Positions 42,553-51,223 of a DNA stretch of 64,000 nucleotides are shown piece by piece (the stretch's first letter is position 1; each line of letters opens with the position of its first letter). The stretch is from Firmicutes bacterium UBA5389 (GTDB taxonomy: Bacteria > Bacillota > DTU025). The stretch lies in NCBI GenBank assembly GCA_002409965.1, contig DHON01000095.1, positions 13,687-77,686 of the forward strand, given 5' to 3'. Under the pieces are notes generated by a model. That model was not told the origin of the DNA. It ran no database searches and saw nothing but the letters and a program-made list of their open reading frames with translations. Both the position numbers and the translations under genes were made by a program.

Positions 42553-43044
42553 CTACGGCTTCTTGCCGCCTCGCCTACGCTCGGGAGTCGCCATCCTGGT
42601 AGTCCTGGCTCGATCAGTATCGCTGAACCTACCTCGGGTGCCGCCTAAGCCACTCGAGCTGCTGCGATCGACTGGACCCAGACCGCCCGTGCTGGGATCG
42701 CCTGTGCGGGAACCTCCCGAGCCCGACAGGGCTTGGCCGAACTTCCTCAGGCAGTAGCCGCAGTAGTGGCCGGCAGTTAGGGGGGCTCCACACGCTTTGC
42801 AGTTGCGAACTGCGGTGTACGCAGACGTCGCCTGCAGCCGGTCGTCGCGGATGAGCCTCAGGACAATCTTGATGTCTACCCCCGTAGACTGGGATATCTC
42901 TTCAATTGTGGCGCTCGGGTTCTCTCTCAGGAAAGCCATGACCGAGTCGACGTGTCGCTCCTCTTCTCTGGCGCAGTCGGGGCAGACGGGCCGAGACAGC
43001 CTGTTGAACAGCTTCCCGCACCTGGTGCAGTTACCCAGCGGCAT
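42553..43044 (-). CDS. yvyF: YvyF-type flagellar operon protein
   Basis: A 163-residue protein like Bacillus YvyF (TIGR03826). N-terminal zinc-ribbon CTRCGKLF…CPDC, a small helix-turn-helix (ATIEEISQSTGVDIKIVLRLI), a second ribbon CKACG…CGYC, and a Ser/Gly/Arg-rich tail. Function unknown; always next to flgM. It may regulate motility genes. Overlaps flgJ by 14 bases. Confidence 0.88.
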   Translation of the reverse strand: MPLGNCTRCGKLFNRLSRPVCPDCAREEERHVDSVMAFLRENPSATIEEISQSTGVDIKIVLRLIRDDRLQATSAYTAVRNCKACGAPLTAGHYCGYCLRKFGQALSGSGGSRTGDPSTGGLGPVDRSSSSGLGGTRGRFSDTDRARTTRMATPERRRGGKKP

Positions 43045-43378
43045 TCGGCTTCACCCGCTTTCCCTCTCCAACGACATCATTCCGGATAAAATCGGCGAGC
43101 CCGATGCCTCGTCCCTGCGCCATGGCGCGAGCTAGTTCGGCGTCCAGCATGCCGCGGACAACCTCCTGTTCATGAGAGGAGAACAGCCCGTCCTTGGGCA
43201 GTCCGGCCCTGGCCGACTTGAGGACTGTCTCTATGAATATCGACTCGAAATCCCGGCAGGCCTGAATCAGCTTCGGGTCACAATCCCGGCTGGCGTCGAT
43301 CACGCTACTGCCGACTGCGCCGCTGCTGCTAACCGCACGACTGCTGTTGACTTGAACTGGCCACATGCCGATTACCAT
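43031..43378 (-). CDS. flgJ: Rod-assembly protein FlgJ (N-terminal domain only)
   Basis: A 115-residue rod-binding protein. CRDFESIFIETVLKSAR and LFSSHEQEVVRGMLDAELARAMAQGRGIGLADFI match the FlgJ N-terminal domain. The muramidase half of proteobacterial FlgJ is absent; a separate leaderless GH73-type gene is at 58532-58990. Confidence 0.9.
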   Translation of the reverse strand: MVIGMWPVQVNSSRAVSSSGAVGSSVIDASRDCDPKLIQACRDFESIFIETVLKSARAGLPKDGLFSSHEQEVVRGMLDAELARAMAQGRGIGLADFIRNDVVGEGKRVKPNAAG

Positions 43379-43394
43379 CTCTGCCGCCCCCCAC

Positions 43395-44570
43395 TCACAT
43401 CACTTCAAGCTCGGCCTGAAGAGCGCCGCACGCCTTCAGTGCCTCCATGATGCTCATGATATCCCGCGGCCGCGCGCCTACTGCGTTCAGCGCCGCCACT
43501 AGCGTCTGAATTGTGGACCCGGCCTCGAGCACAACCGCGCTGCCCACGCCGTCGGCGGCGGCGCCGGTTGCTGTGGCTGACCCGGCGTCCCCCACTCGCA
43601 CGTTGAAACCGTTATATGACACCGCCGCCGAGCTCACCCTCACGTTGGCGCCGATGACAACAACTCCGGTGCGGGAGTTGATGACCACTCGCGCCGGCGC
43701 ATCCGGCTTGACCTGAAGTTCGCCCACTTCCGCCACAAACGGCGTGGGCGTTTCGCGAAGGCTCTCGGGCACGGTCACCCGGACCGAGCCGCCGTCCGTC
43801 GCCACGGCCGTGCCGTCTCCGAACCGGGCACACACTGCCTCGGCGATTCGAGACGCGGTGGTGTAGTCCGGGTTGATCAGCGATAGAATCAGGAATCCTT
43901 CTTGCGACACCATCTGCATGGGCACATAGCCTTCGACTGTGGCGCCCGAGGGGATGCGGCCAACCGTGGGCATGGCGTCTGCGCCTGCCATGATCTGCCC
44001 TTGAGCCACTGCATAGACCCTGTTATCCAGTCCGGCCAACTCTGTGAGGAGCAATGTGCCGCCCAACAGGCTTTTCGCGTCTCCAATCGAAGACGCGACG
44101 ATGTCGAGGGCATCGCCTGACTTCGCGAAAGGCGGAAGAACAGCCGTAACCATCACTGCCGCGACGTTCTTCGATTTGACCTCGGACGGGTCTACCGTGA
44201 TCATAAACTTCTCTAGCATGTTGGCGACGCTCCGCGCTGTGTAGGGAGCGCTCCGGCTGTCGCCCGTCCCTCTCAGGCCCACGACGAGTCCATATCCTAT
44301 TAGCTGGTTTCCGCGCACGCCGTAGACACGCGTTATGTCCTTCACGCGCACGGCGACCCCGGACTCGTCCGCCGCGGCGTACGCCACAACCATCAACGCT
44401 AACGCCAGCGCAATGGCCAAGACGCAGGCCAAAGCCGGCCAGGACAGGCGTTCGGGCACGCCCTGACCATCGCGGTCGAATGCGGCCGGAAGCGACTCCC
44501 AGGCCAAACCCTCCGCCGGCCCGGATTCCTGTCTTGTATGACTCTTGATACAGTTTGGACTAATGGCCAT
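43395..44570 (-). CDS. flgI: Flagellar P-ring protein FlgI
   Basis: A 391-residue FlgI, the periplasmic P-ring subunit. VRVKDITRVYGVRGNQLIGYGLVVGLRGTGDS and the C-terminal DIMSIMEALKACGALQAELEV are diagnostic. ATG at 44570 is supported by GGAGGTG 6 bases upstream, which gives an unusually long (about 42-residue) stretch before the hydrophobic signal core (ALACVLAIALALALMVVAYA). A P-ring needs a periplasm with peptidoglycan and normally an outer membrane. Confidence 0.94.
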   Translation of the reverse strand: MAISPNCIKSHTRQESGPAEGLAWESLPAAFDRDGQGVPERLSWPALACVLAIALALALMVVAYAAADESGVAVRVKDITRVYGVRGNQLIGYGLVVGLRGTGDSRSAPYTARSVANMLEKFMITVDPSEVKSKNVAAVMVTAVLPPFAKSGDALDIVASSIGDAKSLLGGTLLLTELAGLDNRVYAVAQGQIMAGADAMPTVGRIPSGATVEGYVPMQMVSQEGFLILSLINPDYTTASRIAEAVCARFGDGTAVATDGGSVRVTVPESLRETPTPFVAEVGELQVKPDAPARVVINSRTGVVVIGANVRVSSAAVSYNGFNVRVGDAGSATATGAAADGVGSAVVLEAGSTIQTLVAALNAVGARPRDIMSIMEALKACGALQAELEVM

Positions 44571-44597
44571 ACCGCCACCTCCAATGCCCCAATGCCG

Positions 44598-45242
44598 CTA
44601 GAAGATCCAATTCCATACGTAGACCAGCCCGTCCCAGAGGGTCTTGAAGATGCCGCCCTTCTCCCCTGTGTATATGTCGCCCGAGAAGGCGATCTGCGCA
44701 TCGGCCACCATGGTGGACGAAATGGTGTTGCTAGGAGATATGTCCCGCTGCCTCACGATGCCCGTTATCACCATCTGTTCCTTTTCACGGTTGACCGATA
44801 CCTCGCGAACGCCGCGGATCTTCAGGTCGCCGCTGGGCAGCACTTCGACCACCTGGGCCGTGATAGTGCCGATCAGCCTGCCTGACCTCGATGTCGAGGT
44901 TCCGCCCTTGGCTGAGTTGCCCAGTTCGAGCCCTGCACCAGTCTCTAGCTTGACGGCCTTGAGAAAGTCAAACACAGCACCGTTCGGGCTGAGGTCAGCC
45001 CCGATGCCCTTCTGAGTCTGAGTGTCCGTTCTGTTCTGCGCATAGGACACTTCCGTAACCATTATCGTAAGCAAGTCTCCAACCTGCCTGGCTTTATCGT
45101 CCGAATACATCGCCGAAAAGCCCGATTGCCCAGCGCCCGTTGCATACAGCGATGTCGCCGAAACCCCCATCGCGCACGCAAACGCCACAACCACCGCGAC
45201 CGCCGCGAGCAGCGCGATGGCGGTTGCCGCCTTGTTGCTCAT
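44598..45242 (-). CDS. flgH: Flagellar L-ring protein FlgH
   Basis: A 214-residue FlgH, the outer-membrane ring subunit. DLLTIMVTEVSYAQNRTDTQTQK, LIGTITAQVVEVLPSGDLKIRGVREVSVNREKEQMVITGIVRQRDI are typical. The signal peptide ends …VVVAFACAMGVSA; the Cys context (AFAC) is a poor lipobox, whereas most FlgH are lipoproteins. ATG at 45242 overlaps the flgA stop (ATGA), with GGGGGGAG upstream. Confidence 0.93.
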   Translation of the reverse strand: MSNKAATAIALLAAVAVVVAFACAMGVSATSLYATGAGQSGFSAMYSDDKARQVGDLLTIMVTEVSYAQNRTDTQTQKGIGADLSPNGAVFDFLKAVKLETGAGLELGNSAKGGTSTSRSGRLIGTITAQVVEVLPSGDLKIRGVREVSVNREKEQMVITGIVRQRDISPSNTISSTMVADAQIAFSGDIYTGEKGGIFKTLWDGLVYVWNWIF

Positions 45243-46090
45243 AGAACTCCCCCCATGGCGCTCAAAGTCACCTGCACTGTGCCGGGATCCATGACCCGGC
45301 CAGCCACCTCGACTCCGGAGACGGTGTTCTTCACGCGTATGCGCTGCCCCGGCCGGCCATCCTCCAGCGCCACGGCTGGCACGGTTACGCACACCCCAGG
45401 GCCCGCTGCCACCAGGAGTATGTCGGCTCCGCGCGCTACCATCGGCGGGGCGATGATCTCCATCCACACCGGCACCGTGCGGGCCAAAGCTCCGCCCACA
45501 ACTACCCTGACGCTGGCCCTGACCAGCGCCGCATCGGCGCCGGGCGGCACTACGGACGCCTCCAGAACGACCAGACCCGGGGGCACTGTCAGCCCCTGCG
45601 GGTAGTCAAACCGGACCACCTTCACGCCCAGCTGGTCCAGGACGCAGCCGGCATCGGCGCACACCGCCTGGATGGCCGCCTGCTCAATGCTGTGGGCCGC
45701 AACGCGCGTGGCGGCAGCGGTGACTGACACTTCCGCCGGGCCCCGAAATGTGTATTCGACCGGGTCGATTCGCTGCTGCCTCATCCTCACCTGCACCTGG
45801 CCCAGGTTGACCTTGCGCGAGGCGCCCGGAATCGGCGCAACGCCCACTTCCATCTGCTCCAACTGAACCCGGAGGGTATCGTCAAGCACGTGGACGCGGG
45901 CTATGTCGCCCAGCAGTATCTGAGGCCCGGCGGTGTACGCCGGACTCACAAGTTCAATGGTCAGGTCAGCCGTAATCGCATCGGCCGCGTCCGGCTCGGC
46001 CGGGGCCGCAGCGCACAATCCCGTGCCGCACAGTCCCGCAACGCACAGTGCCAAGAAAGCAACTGTCAGTCTGGACATGGCTCGCATCAT
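45239..46090 (-). CDS. flgA: P-ring assembly chaperone FlgA
   Basis: A 283-residue FlgA. Signal peptide to about residue 27 (FLALCVAGLCGTGLCAAAP), then a beta-rich middle and a C-terminal SAF-type domain (PVWMEIIAPPMVARGADI…RVKNTVSGVEVAGRV). It escorts FlgI in the periplasm. The ribosome-binding site is weak, so the exact Met among three near the start is open. Confidence 0.9.
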   Translation of the reverse strand: MMRAMSRLTVAFLALCVAGLCGTGLCAAAPAEPDAADAITADLTIELVSPAYTAGPQILLGDIARVHVLDDTLRVQLEQMEVGVAPIPGASRKVNLGQVQVRMRQQRIDPVEYTFRGPAEVSVTAAATRVAAHSIEQAAIQAVCADAGCVLDQLGVKVVRFDYPQGLTVPPGLVVLEASVVPPGADAALVRASVRVVVGGALARTVPVWMEIIAPPMVARGADILLVAAGPGVCVTVPAVALEDGRPGQRIRVKNTVSGVEVAGRVMDPGTVQVTLSAMGGVL

Positions 46091-46129
46091 CTCACATCAC
46101 ACCGTCCCGATCACCAAACACCGTCCGCC

Positions 46130-46918
46130 CTATCTCCTGAGGTTATTGGCAACGGCGAGCATCTCGTCTGATGTCTGGATTGCCTTGGAGTTCACCTCGT
46201 AGGCCCTCTGGGCGATGATCATGTTGACCATCTCTTCGACTACCTTCACATTGGACATCTCCAGAAACTTCTGAGCGATGGTGCCGATGCCTTCCAACCC
46301 CGGCGTACCCACAGCAGGATCGCCGGAAGCAGCCGTGGGCTTGTAGAGGTTGCGGCCGATGGACGTCAGCCCGCCCGGGTTGAGAAACCGGGCCAGCTGG
46401 ATCTGTCCTAGCTCAGTAGGGGTGTTCTCGCCTGCGGTCTGCACCGTGACGGTGCCGTCAGTTCCGATGGAGATGTCGATGGCGGTGGCCGGCACGATCA
46501 GCTCAGGCTCCATGACGAAGCCGTCCGAGGTCACGACCCGCCCTTCGGAGTCAACTTTGAACGCGCCCGTGCGGGTGTAGGCGGTCGAACCGTCCGGCAG
46601 AAGCACCTGGAAGAAGCCGTCTCCTTCAATCACGAGATCGAGAGGGTTTTCCGTCTGGATGAAGTCGCCTTGTGAGAAGACCTTCTGAATTGCGGCAGCC
46701 CTGGTTCCCAGGCCGACCTGAATGCCCGTGGGCACCCGAGACCCCTGAGCAACGGTGCTGCCCGCGCTCCTGATGGTTTGATACATGAGATCTTGGAAGT
46801 CAACTCTGCTCTTCTTGAAACCCGCGCTGTTCAGGTTGGCCAAGTTATTCGCGATAACGTCCATGTCAAGCTGCTTCGCAAGCATTCCGGTGGCCGCGCT
46901 CCATAACGCCCTCATCAT
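46130..46918 (-). CDS. flgG: Flagellar distal rod protein FlgG
   Basis: A 262-residue FlgG. MMRALWSAATGMLAKQLDMDVIANNLANLNSAGFKKSR and the C-terminal MSNVKVVEEMVNMIIAQRAYEVNSKAIQTSDEML are nearly canonical. ATG is preceded by AAGGAGG. Confidence 0.96.
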   Translation of the reverse strand: MMRALWSAATGMLAKQLDMDVIANNLANLNSAGFKKSRVDFQDLMYQTIRSAGSTVAQGSRVPTGIQVGLGTRAAAIQKVFSQGDFIQTENPLDLVIEGDGFFQVLLPDGSTAYTRTGAFKVDSEGRVVTSDGFVMEPELIVPATAIDISIGTDGTVTVQTAGENTPTELGQIQLARFLNPGGLTSIGRNLYKPTAASGDPAVGTPGLEGIGTIAQKFLEMSNVKVVEEMVNMIIAQRAYEVNSKAIQTSDEMLAVANNLRR

Positions 46919-47082
46919 GGCGGTACAGACCTCCTTATATGATGGGCTGCGTCAGTCGATCAGCAGCCCGCGGCCCCCGCGCGCGCGGTCCGGCCGCATT
47001 ATGGAATTGTCTCATCCCATGTAGGCATAGCCTGCCTTGCGTCCCGTCTGATCCTACGTCCCATCTAGTCCTGCGTTCTGTC

Positions 47083-47862
47083 CTACCCTACTCTGCCGAC
47101 GTCGTTGACTGCCTTGTCCAGCAAGGCATCGTGCGAGAGCAATGCACGCTGGACAGCTTCATACGTCCTGAAGCCTGTCAGCATGTCGACCATCTCGCGC
47201 ACTACGTTCACATTGGACGACTCCAGAGCCCCCTGGACCACTCTGACCTGATCCGGCTGCGCCAGGTCCATGCCTGCCATGCCGGGCGCGCCTGCCTCCC
47301 CGGGACGCTCCACGAACAGCCCGCCCCCCGCCTTCGCTAACCAGCGGCTCGCCGGCTCATCATCGGCGGTCGAGACCATTATTGCCAGCCTTCCGCGTTC
47401 CTCGCCGCCTGAGTAGACCGTACCGTCATGCCGCACCACCATGAGCCCGCCCACCGGAACCCAGATGGGACCGGTCGTGCCCAGAACCCTGTGTCCATCC
47501 TGCGTGACCAGGTAAGACTCTGCATCCAGTCTGAAGTTGCCGGCTCGCGTGTACCTGACGCCTGCGTCCGTTTCGACAGCGAACATCCCATCGCCCTCGA
47601 TCGCCAAGTCGAACGGGTTCCCTGTATCCACCGTCGACCCCGCAGAGTGGTCGGAGTACACTGCGGTAATCGCCGTTGTCATGCCCAGACGGCCTAGCGG
47701 CGACCTGGCCAGCCCAGACACCATGTCGGAGAACGACTCCCCGACCGCGATATCGCGCTTGAAACCCGGAGTCGATACGTTCGCCAAGTTGTTTGAGATC
47801 GTCGACTGTTTGGCCTCCTGCGCCATCATGCCCGATGCAGCAGTATAGATGCCTCTTATCAA
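47083..47862 (-). CDS. flgF: Flagellar proximal rod protein FlgF
   Basis: A 259-residue rod protein of FlgF/FlhO type. IRGIYTAASGMMAQEAKQSTISNNLANVSTPGFKRD begins the protein and ESSNVNVVREMVDMLTGFRTYEAVQRAL ends it. TTG at 47862 is chosen because AAGGGAGGG is 6 bases upstream and homology starts there. The spacer to flgG (46919-47082) contains degenerate repeats of a GGGACGTAGG-like unit and no gene. Confidence 0.92.
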   Translation of the reverse strand: MIRGIYTAASGMMAQEAKQSTISNNLANVSTPGFKRDIAVGESFSDMVSGLARSPLGRLGMTTAITAVYSDHSAGSTVDTGNPFDLAIEGDGMFAVETDAGVRYTRAGNFRLDAESYLVTQDGHRVLGTTGPIWVPVGGLMVVRHDGTVYSGGEERGRLAIMVSTADDEPASRWLAKAGGGLFVERPGEAGAPGMAGMDLAQPDQVRVVQGALESSNVNVVREMVDMLTGFRTYEAVQRALLSHDALLDKAVNDVGRVG

Positions 47863-48123
47863 TGCCTGCCCTCCCTTCACCCCGAAGTCGCCCCGACGCG
47901 CGAAATCGAACACTAGTGACAATCGCCCGCTACTCACTCACAGCAAGATGTGTGCCAAGCCGCGGACGGCGCCGGCCCGGCGATAGCTGCTCATACTCAT
48001 TCACAGCCAAGGCCGCATATGGAGTCGCCGCCACAGCCAGCTAGAGCCGGCTAGAGCCCCCAGTCGCAGCCACAGCTGCAGGCCAACCAGACGCAGAGAC
48101 GCAGCCCCGAGACGACCACTCGG
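47863..48123. other. Spacer upstream of the flgF operon
   Basis: About 260 GC-rich bases before flgF, with repeated GCC-AGCTAGAGCC-like and CAGCCACAG-like units (48020-48085). It should hold the promoter of the flgF-flgJ operon, but I see no clear sigma28, sigma54 or sigma-A match. Confidence 0.4.
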
Positions 48124-48156
48124 GGCAAACGAAAGACGCCCCCTCCGTGGGGCGTC
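48124..48156 (-). terminator. Intrinsic terminator after cheX
   Basis: GACGCCCC and GGGGCGTC form an 8-bp stem with a 6-base loop (48135-48156), followed on the minus strand by TTTCGTTT. It ends the ECF-mobB-kinase-cheX unit. Confidence 0.75.
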
Positions 48157-48222
48157 CTCCGGTGATTGGTACATTTGTTTCTCGAACCGGGTAAGATTTT
48201 CTCACCAAGCTCACTGAGCGTC

Positions 48223-48684
48223 CTAGGACTTTTCCCTCAGCGCCACATGGGCGGTCACCACTCCAAAATCGGTGGTAAAGGGAACGTTCAGAACCGGCGT
48301 GAAAGTGGTTACTATGAGTTCTTTGCCCGTGAGCAGAGTCGGCGGAGTAAGTATGCAGTTGTACCCGTTCTCCGACAAGCCGATGGCTGCATTGCCGGTG
48401 ATGATATTGCCCAGTTCGGCCACAGCGCTTTTCGCCAGTTCGTTCAGTTCCTCCACTGGCTCCCCCATTAGCGCCGATGCGATCCGCAAGGCTACCCGTT
48501 CCTCAAATGTATATATGACCTGACCTTCAAGCTGGCCCGTGACGCCAATGATGGTGTTGACGTCCGCGCCCTTGAGCGGCCCCTGCTGAAGCGCAAGGGA
48601 GGCGCGCATCACATTCATCCCGAATTCCTTCTGGAAAACCATGACCACTGCAGACGCAAAAGGATTTATAAATTCTGCCTTCAT
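48223..48684 (-). CDS. cheX: CheC-family phosphatase CheX
   Basis: A 153-residue CheX. FINPFASAVVMVFQKEFGMNV, IIGVTGQLEGQVIYTF and ELAKSAVAELGNIITGNAA contain the E-x3-N-type catalytic residues that remove phosphate from CheY-P. It lies outside the main chemotaxis operon and its ATG overlaps the stop of the kinase-like gene (ATGA). Confidence 0.92.
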   Translation of the reverse strand: MKAEFINPFASAVVMVFQKEFGMNVMRASLALQQGPLKGADVNTIIGVTGQLEGQVIYTFEERVALRIASALMGEPVEELNELAKSAVAELGNIITGNAAIGLSENGYNCILTPPTLLTGKELIVTTFTPVLNVPFTTDFGVVTAHVALREKS

Positions 48685-49679
48685 GCCTCGCCCTCCGTTC
48701 CCTCCTCATCATCTATCGGCCGGATGCTCCAGTTGTTTAGCCCAAGTCCACAAGAAAGCAGCGCCTCGCCCCAGAGAAAGGAAAATGCCTCCGCCAGCTC
48801 GGCCATGAACGGGTCATCTCGCCACACAGCCATCTGGCGAAATGATGCCGATGCGCGCGCGGGGACCTGTGACAGCACTGATTCGACACTGCCGGCGAGC
48901 TGACCGTAGCGGATCGCAAAGGCCACAGCGCACTCCCACCTGTCGGCAGTGAACCCCGGCCTGTGGCACACAATCCGCATGCATCCCTCGCCCACATCAT
49001 CCAGGCGATCACCCACCCGGGTGTCACCCATGTCAATGCCGCACAAACGCCCAGACGCGACATCGAGCACAAAGTTGCCCAAGTTCATATCACCTACCAG
49101 CCATGAGCGTGCTTCTTCAACCGCCAACGCCTCATGGCACTGGTAGACCCACTCCGCCAGCCGGCGCGCGAGGTCGGGGTTCCAGTGAACATCCCTCGCC
49201 ACCGGCCCTTCAACGTACAGACGCAACAGCGCACGCTCGCCCGATGCCACGAGCCGGGGCGCCAAGACTCCGGCCCGCCTGAGCCGGGCAAGCGCGCACG
49301 CCTCCCTGCCCGCGCGCTCCGCACTCTCGCCCTGGCCGGGGTGTGCCCCATCGTATACCTTGAGGACCATTGCCAAGGCGCCACCGTAGTCGCGCGCAGA
49401 CGCAGGCACGGGCGCGGGCGCAGACGCAGACGCAGGCGCAGGCGCAGGCACTCGCAGCAATAGAGTGTCGCTCTTGCGCGCGGCCAGCTCCAGCACCGGC
49501 TGGGCGCCTGCAACCGCCGCCGCAAGCAGGGGGCGGGTCACCTCGACAGGATGGGCCGGGCTCAGCTCTGCAAGAACCCGGAGAGCCTGAGCGGCCTGGA
49601 CTGCCTGGCGCACCCGGCGGGCCCGGCGGGCCTGGCGGGCCTCAGGAACCTGCAATGCCTGAAATGCGTGCGACGCCAT
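48681..49679 (-). CDS. APH/choline-kinase-like phosphotransferase
   Basis: A 332-residue protein with a kinase-type C-terminal lobe: WLVGDMNLGNFVLD is the catalytic loop (usual H-x-D replaced by G-D) and LCGIDMGDTRVGD the metal-binding segment. The N-terminal 60 residues are Ala/Arg/Gln repeats and residues about 75-95 are an Ala/Pro/Ser repeat (APAPASASAPAPVPASA) from GC-rich hexamers. The substrate is unknown. It is translationally coupled to cheX and follows mobB by 4 bases. Confidence 0.65.
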   Translation of the reverse strand: MASHAFQALQVPEARQARRARRVRQAVQAAQALRVLAELSPAHPVEVTRPLLAAAVAGAQPVLELAARKSDTLLLRVPAPAPASASAPAPVPASARDYGGALAMVLKVYDGAHPGQGESAERAGREACALARLRRAGVLAPRLVASGERALLRLYVEGPVARDVHWNPDLARRLAEWVYQCHEALAVEEARSWLVGDMNLGNFVLDVASGRLCGIDMGDTRVGDRLDDVGEGCMRIVCHRPGFTADRWECAVAFAIRYGQLAGSVESVLSQVPARASASFRQMAVWRDDPFMAELAEAFSFLWGEALLSCGLGLNNWSIRPIDDEEGTEGEA

Positions 49680-49683
49680 GGTC

Positions 49684-50337
49684 CTAAAACCGCCTTATCT
49701 CGATCTTGAACTCGGTTCCGCAGTTGCACCCTTTCAGCGATGAAAGCATGCCGAGCACGGTCCGGGACACAAAGTCCTGGACGAAGGGGACCATGTGTAT
49801 CTCCTCACCGTCTACATGCACCGTAGCCTCGAACCGCTCCCCGGGGCCAGGCTCTGGGATACTCCGTTCCAACAGATCAACTACCTCCTTTGCCCGCGAT
49901 GTGGCGTCGATCACCGGCACACCGCGCCATGAATCGAGTTCCGCTGCCACCGCTCCGCATATGAGAAACGTACGCTCGTCGAAGCGCTGCTCGATATGGT
50001 GTTCGGCGCCGGCGCAGACTATGCGCGGATATGGCTCTCGGTGGGCGCCTTCAATGATGACCCAGTCAGTATCGTAGAAACGCAAGATATCGTCGTAAGC
50101 AAGCCGACCGGAATGCATGATGGCGGTCTGCGCGTCACTTACAGCCGTGACGGTTGCAGCTCCGGCAGCGTGGTGTCTGTCGGTGTTGGTTCCAGCCCGG
50201 TCGATGGAGAACTTCTCCGTGTGCACACTCTTGATCGTGCCAACAGTGTACCCGCGCCTGACAAGTTCTCTGATCAGGTACTCTATGGTGGTAGTCTTGC
50301 CGGAGTGGTGCACTCCCGAGACCGCGAACACTCTCAT
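49684..50337 (-). CDS. mobB: Molybdopterin-guanine dinucleotide biosynthesis protein MobB
   Basis: A 217-residue GTPase-like protein. Walker A is GVHHSGKTTT; TDWVIIEGAHREPYPRIV is typical of MobB. A C-terminal extension (about 165-217) ends with an NCGTEFKIEI segment found in Bacillota MobB proteins. It helps to attach GMP to molybdopterin, a cofactor needed by FwdB-type enzymes. ATG at 50337 after GGGGGTT. Confidence 0.88.
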   Translation of the reverse strand: MRVFAVSGVHHSGKTTTIEYLIRELVRRGYTVGTIKSVHTEKFSIDRAGTNTDRHHAAGAATVTAVSDAQTAIMHSGRLAYDDILRFYDTDWVIIEGAHREPYPRIVCAGAEHHIEQRFDERTFLICGAVAAELDSWRGVPVIDATSRAKEVVDLLERSIPEPGPGERFEATVHVDGEEIHMVPFVQDFVSRTVLGMLSSLKGCNCGTEFKIEIRRF

Positions 50338-50341
50338 GTAG

Positions 50342-50902
50342 TCAACCCCCATGCCCTGGCTTGGCAATCGCAGACACCCGGCGGTGTATGATACACGCGA
50401 ACACTCCCCCGATGGAACCCGATACCGCGCCCACCGCCATGGACAACGTCAAAACCGGGAATGGAATGCGGTACACTATGAAACACATGAGCACTACTCC
50501 AGTGGCGTTAGCTGCAGCTCCAGCGAGCATGGCCACTGCAGGCGATAGGCCGAATACACTGGCCGGGTTGAGACGCATCACCAAATCCGCCGCCACCCCA
50601 GGCGCCATGTATATGGCCAGCATCCACGGCCCTTGAGGCCCCGGAGCGCCTGTGACCCATGCCAAGGCCGCCTGTACAACCCCTACCAGAGTGGCCGCCC
50701 AACGCTTGCCTGTGAATGCGTGCCCCAGGATAAGCCACATCATGTAAACGCCGCCAATCAAGGAACCGCCGGGTAACCCCAAGGGGACTGCCACGACCCG
50801 GATCAGCGGCACGACCAAGGGCTTTATGGCGATCCCCAGAGCAGCCAAGAGAGCTATGAAGACCATGTCGCGAACTGTGTATCTGGGCGGCGCCATCGCC
50901 AT
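50342..50902 (-). CDS. ECF transporter S component-like membrane protein
   Basis: A 186-residue protein with about five membrane helices. The start YTVRDMVFIALLAALGIAIKPLV resembles ThiW/YkoE-type ECF substrate-binding components. Ligand unknown; vitamins or cofactor precursors are usual. ATG at 50902 follows GGGGGGAAT. The gene is followed by mobB after 4 bases. It uses shared EcfA/T modules, none of which are in this window. Confidence 0.75.
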   Translation of the reverse strand: MAMAPPRYTVRDMVFIALLAALGIAIKPLVVPLIRVVAVPLGLPGGSLIGGVYMMWLILGHAFTGKRWAATLVGVVQAALAWVTGAPGPQGPWMLAIYMAPGVAADLVMRLNPASVFGLSPAVAMLAGAAANATGVVLMCFIVYRIPFPVLTLSMAVGAVSGSIGGVFACIIHRRVSAIAKPGHGG

Positions 50903-50970
50903 GCGGAGATTCCCCCCCAGTATCAGCACTCCATTGGTAGCCTGCATACAGCCGATGCGGAGCTGGCACA

Positions 50971-51060
50971 GTCAGTATAGTAAGTATAGTAAGTATGGTC
51001 AGCGTAGCCAGCGTAGTCAGTGTAGCCACCGTAGTCAGTGTAGCCAGTGCAGCTAGCGAG
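50971..51060. repeat. Tandem array of a 9-bp unit (10 copies)
   Basis: Ten directly adjacent nonamers of the form GTCAGTGTA (variants GTAAGTATA, GTCAGCGTA, GCCAGCGTA, GCCACCGTA). The array is in the upstream region of the ECF gene. No spacers of unique sequence, so not CRISPR. Confidence 0.9.
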
Positions 51061-51080
51061 TTTAGTGCAGTTTCCGGTGT

Positions 51081-51089
51081 ATTCTAGCA
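51081..51089 (-). promoter_or_regulatory. Possible extended -10 upstream of the ECF-mobB unit
   Basis: TGCTAGAAT on the minus strand fits an extended -10 element. No -35 is evident. If used, the 9-bp array would be transcribed as part of the leader. Confidence 0.25.
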
Positions 51090-51223
51090 CAGTCTCTGGT
51101 TTTCCTCCCCCGAGCGGCACGCACAGGGGCTCGGCAGCGCGCGCACTAGCGGACGTTGATCCGGGCATCGGCCCGGAGCGCTCCCCGCGCCGCGCGCCGG
51201 GGTCCGGCGCTGGCGCATGTGAT

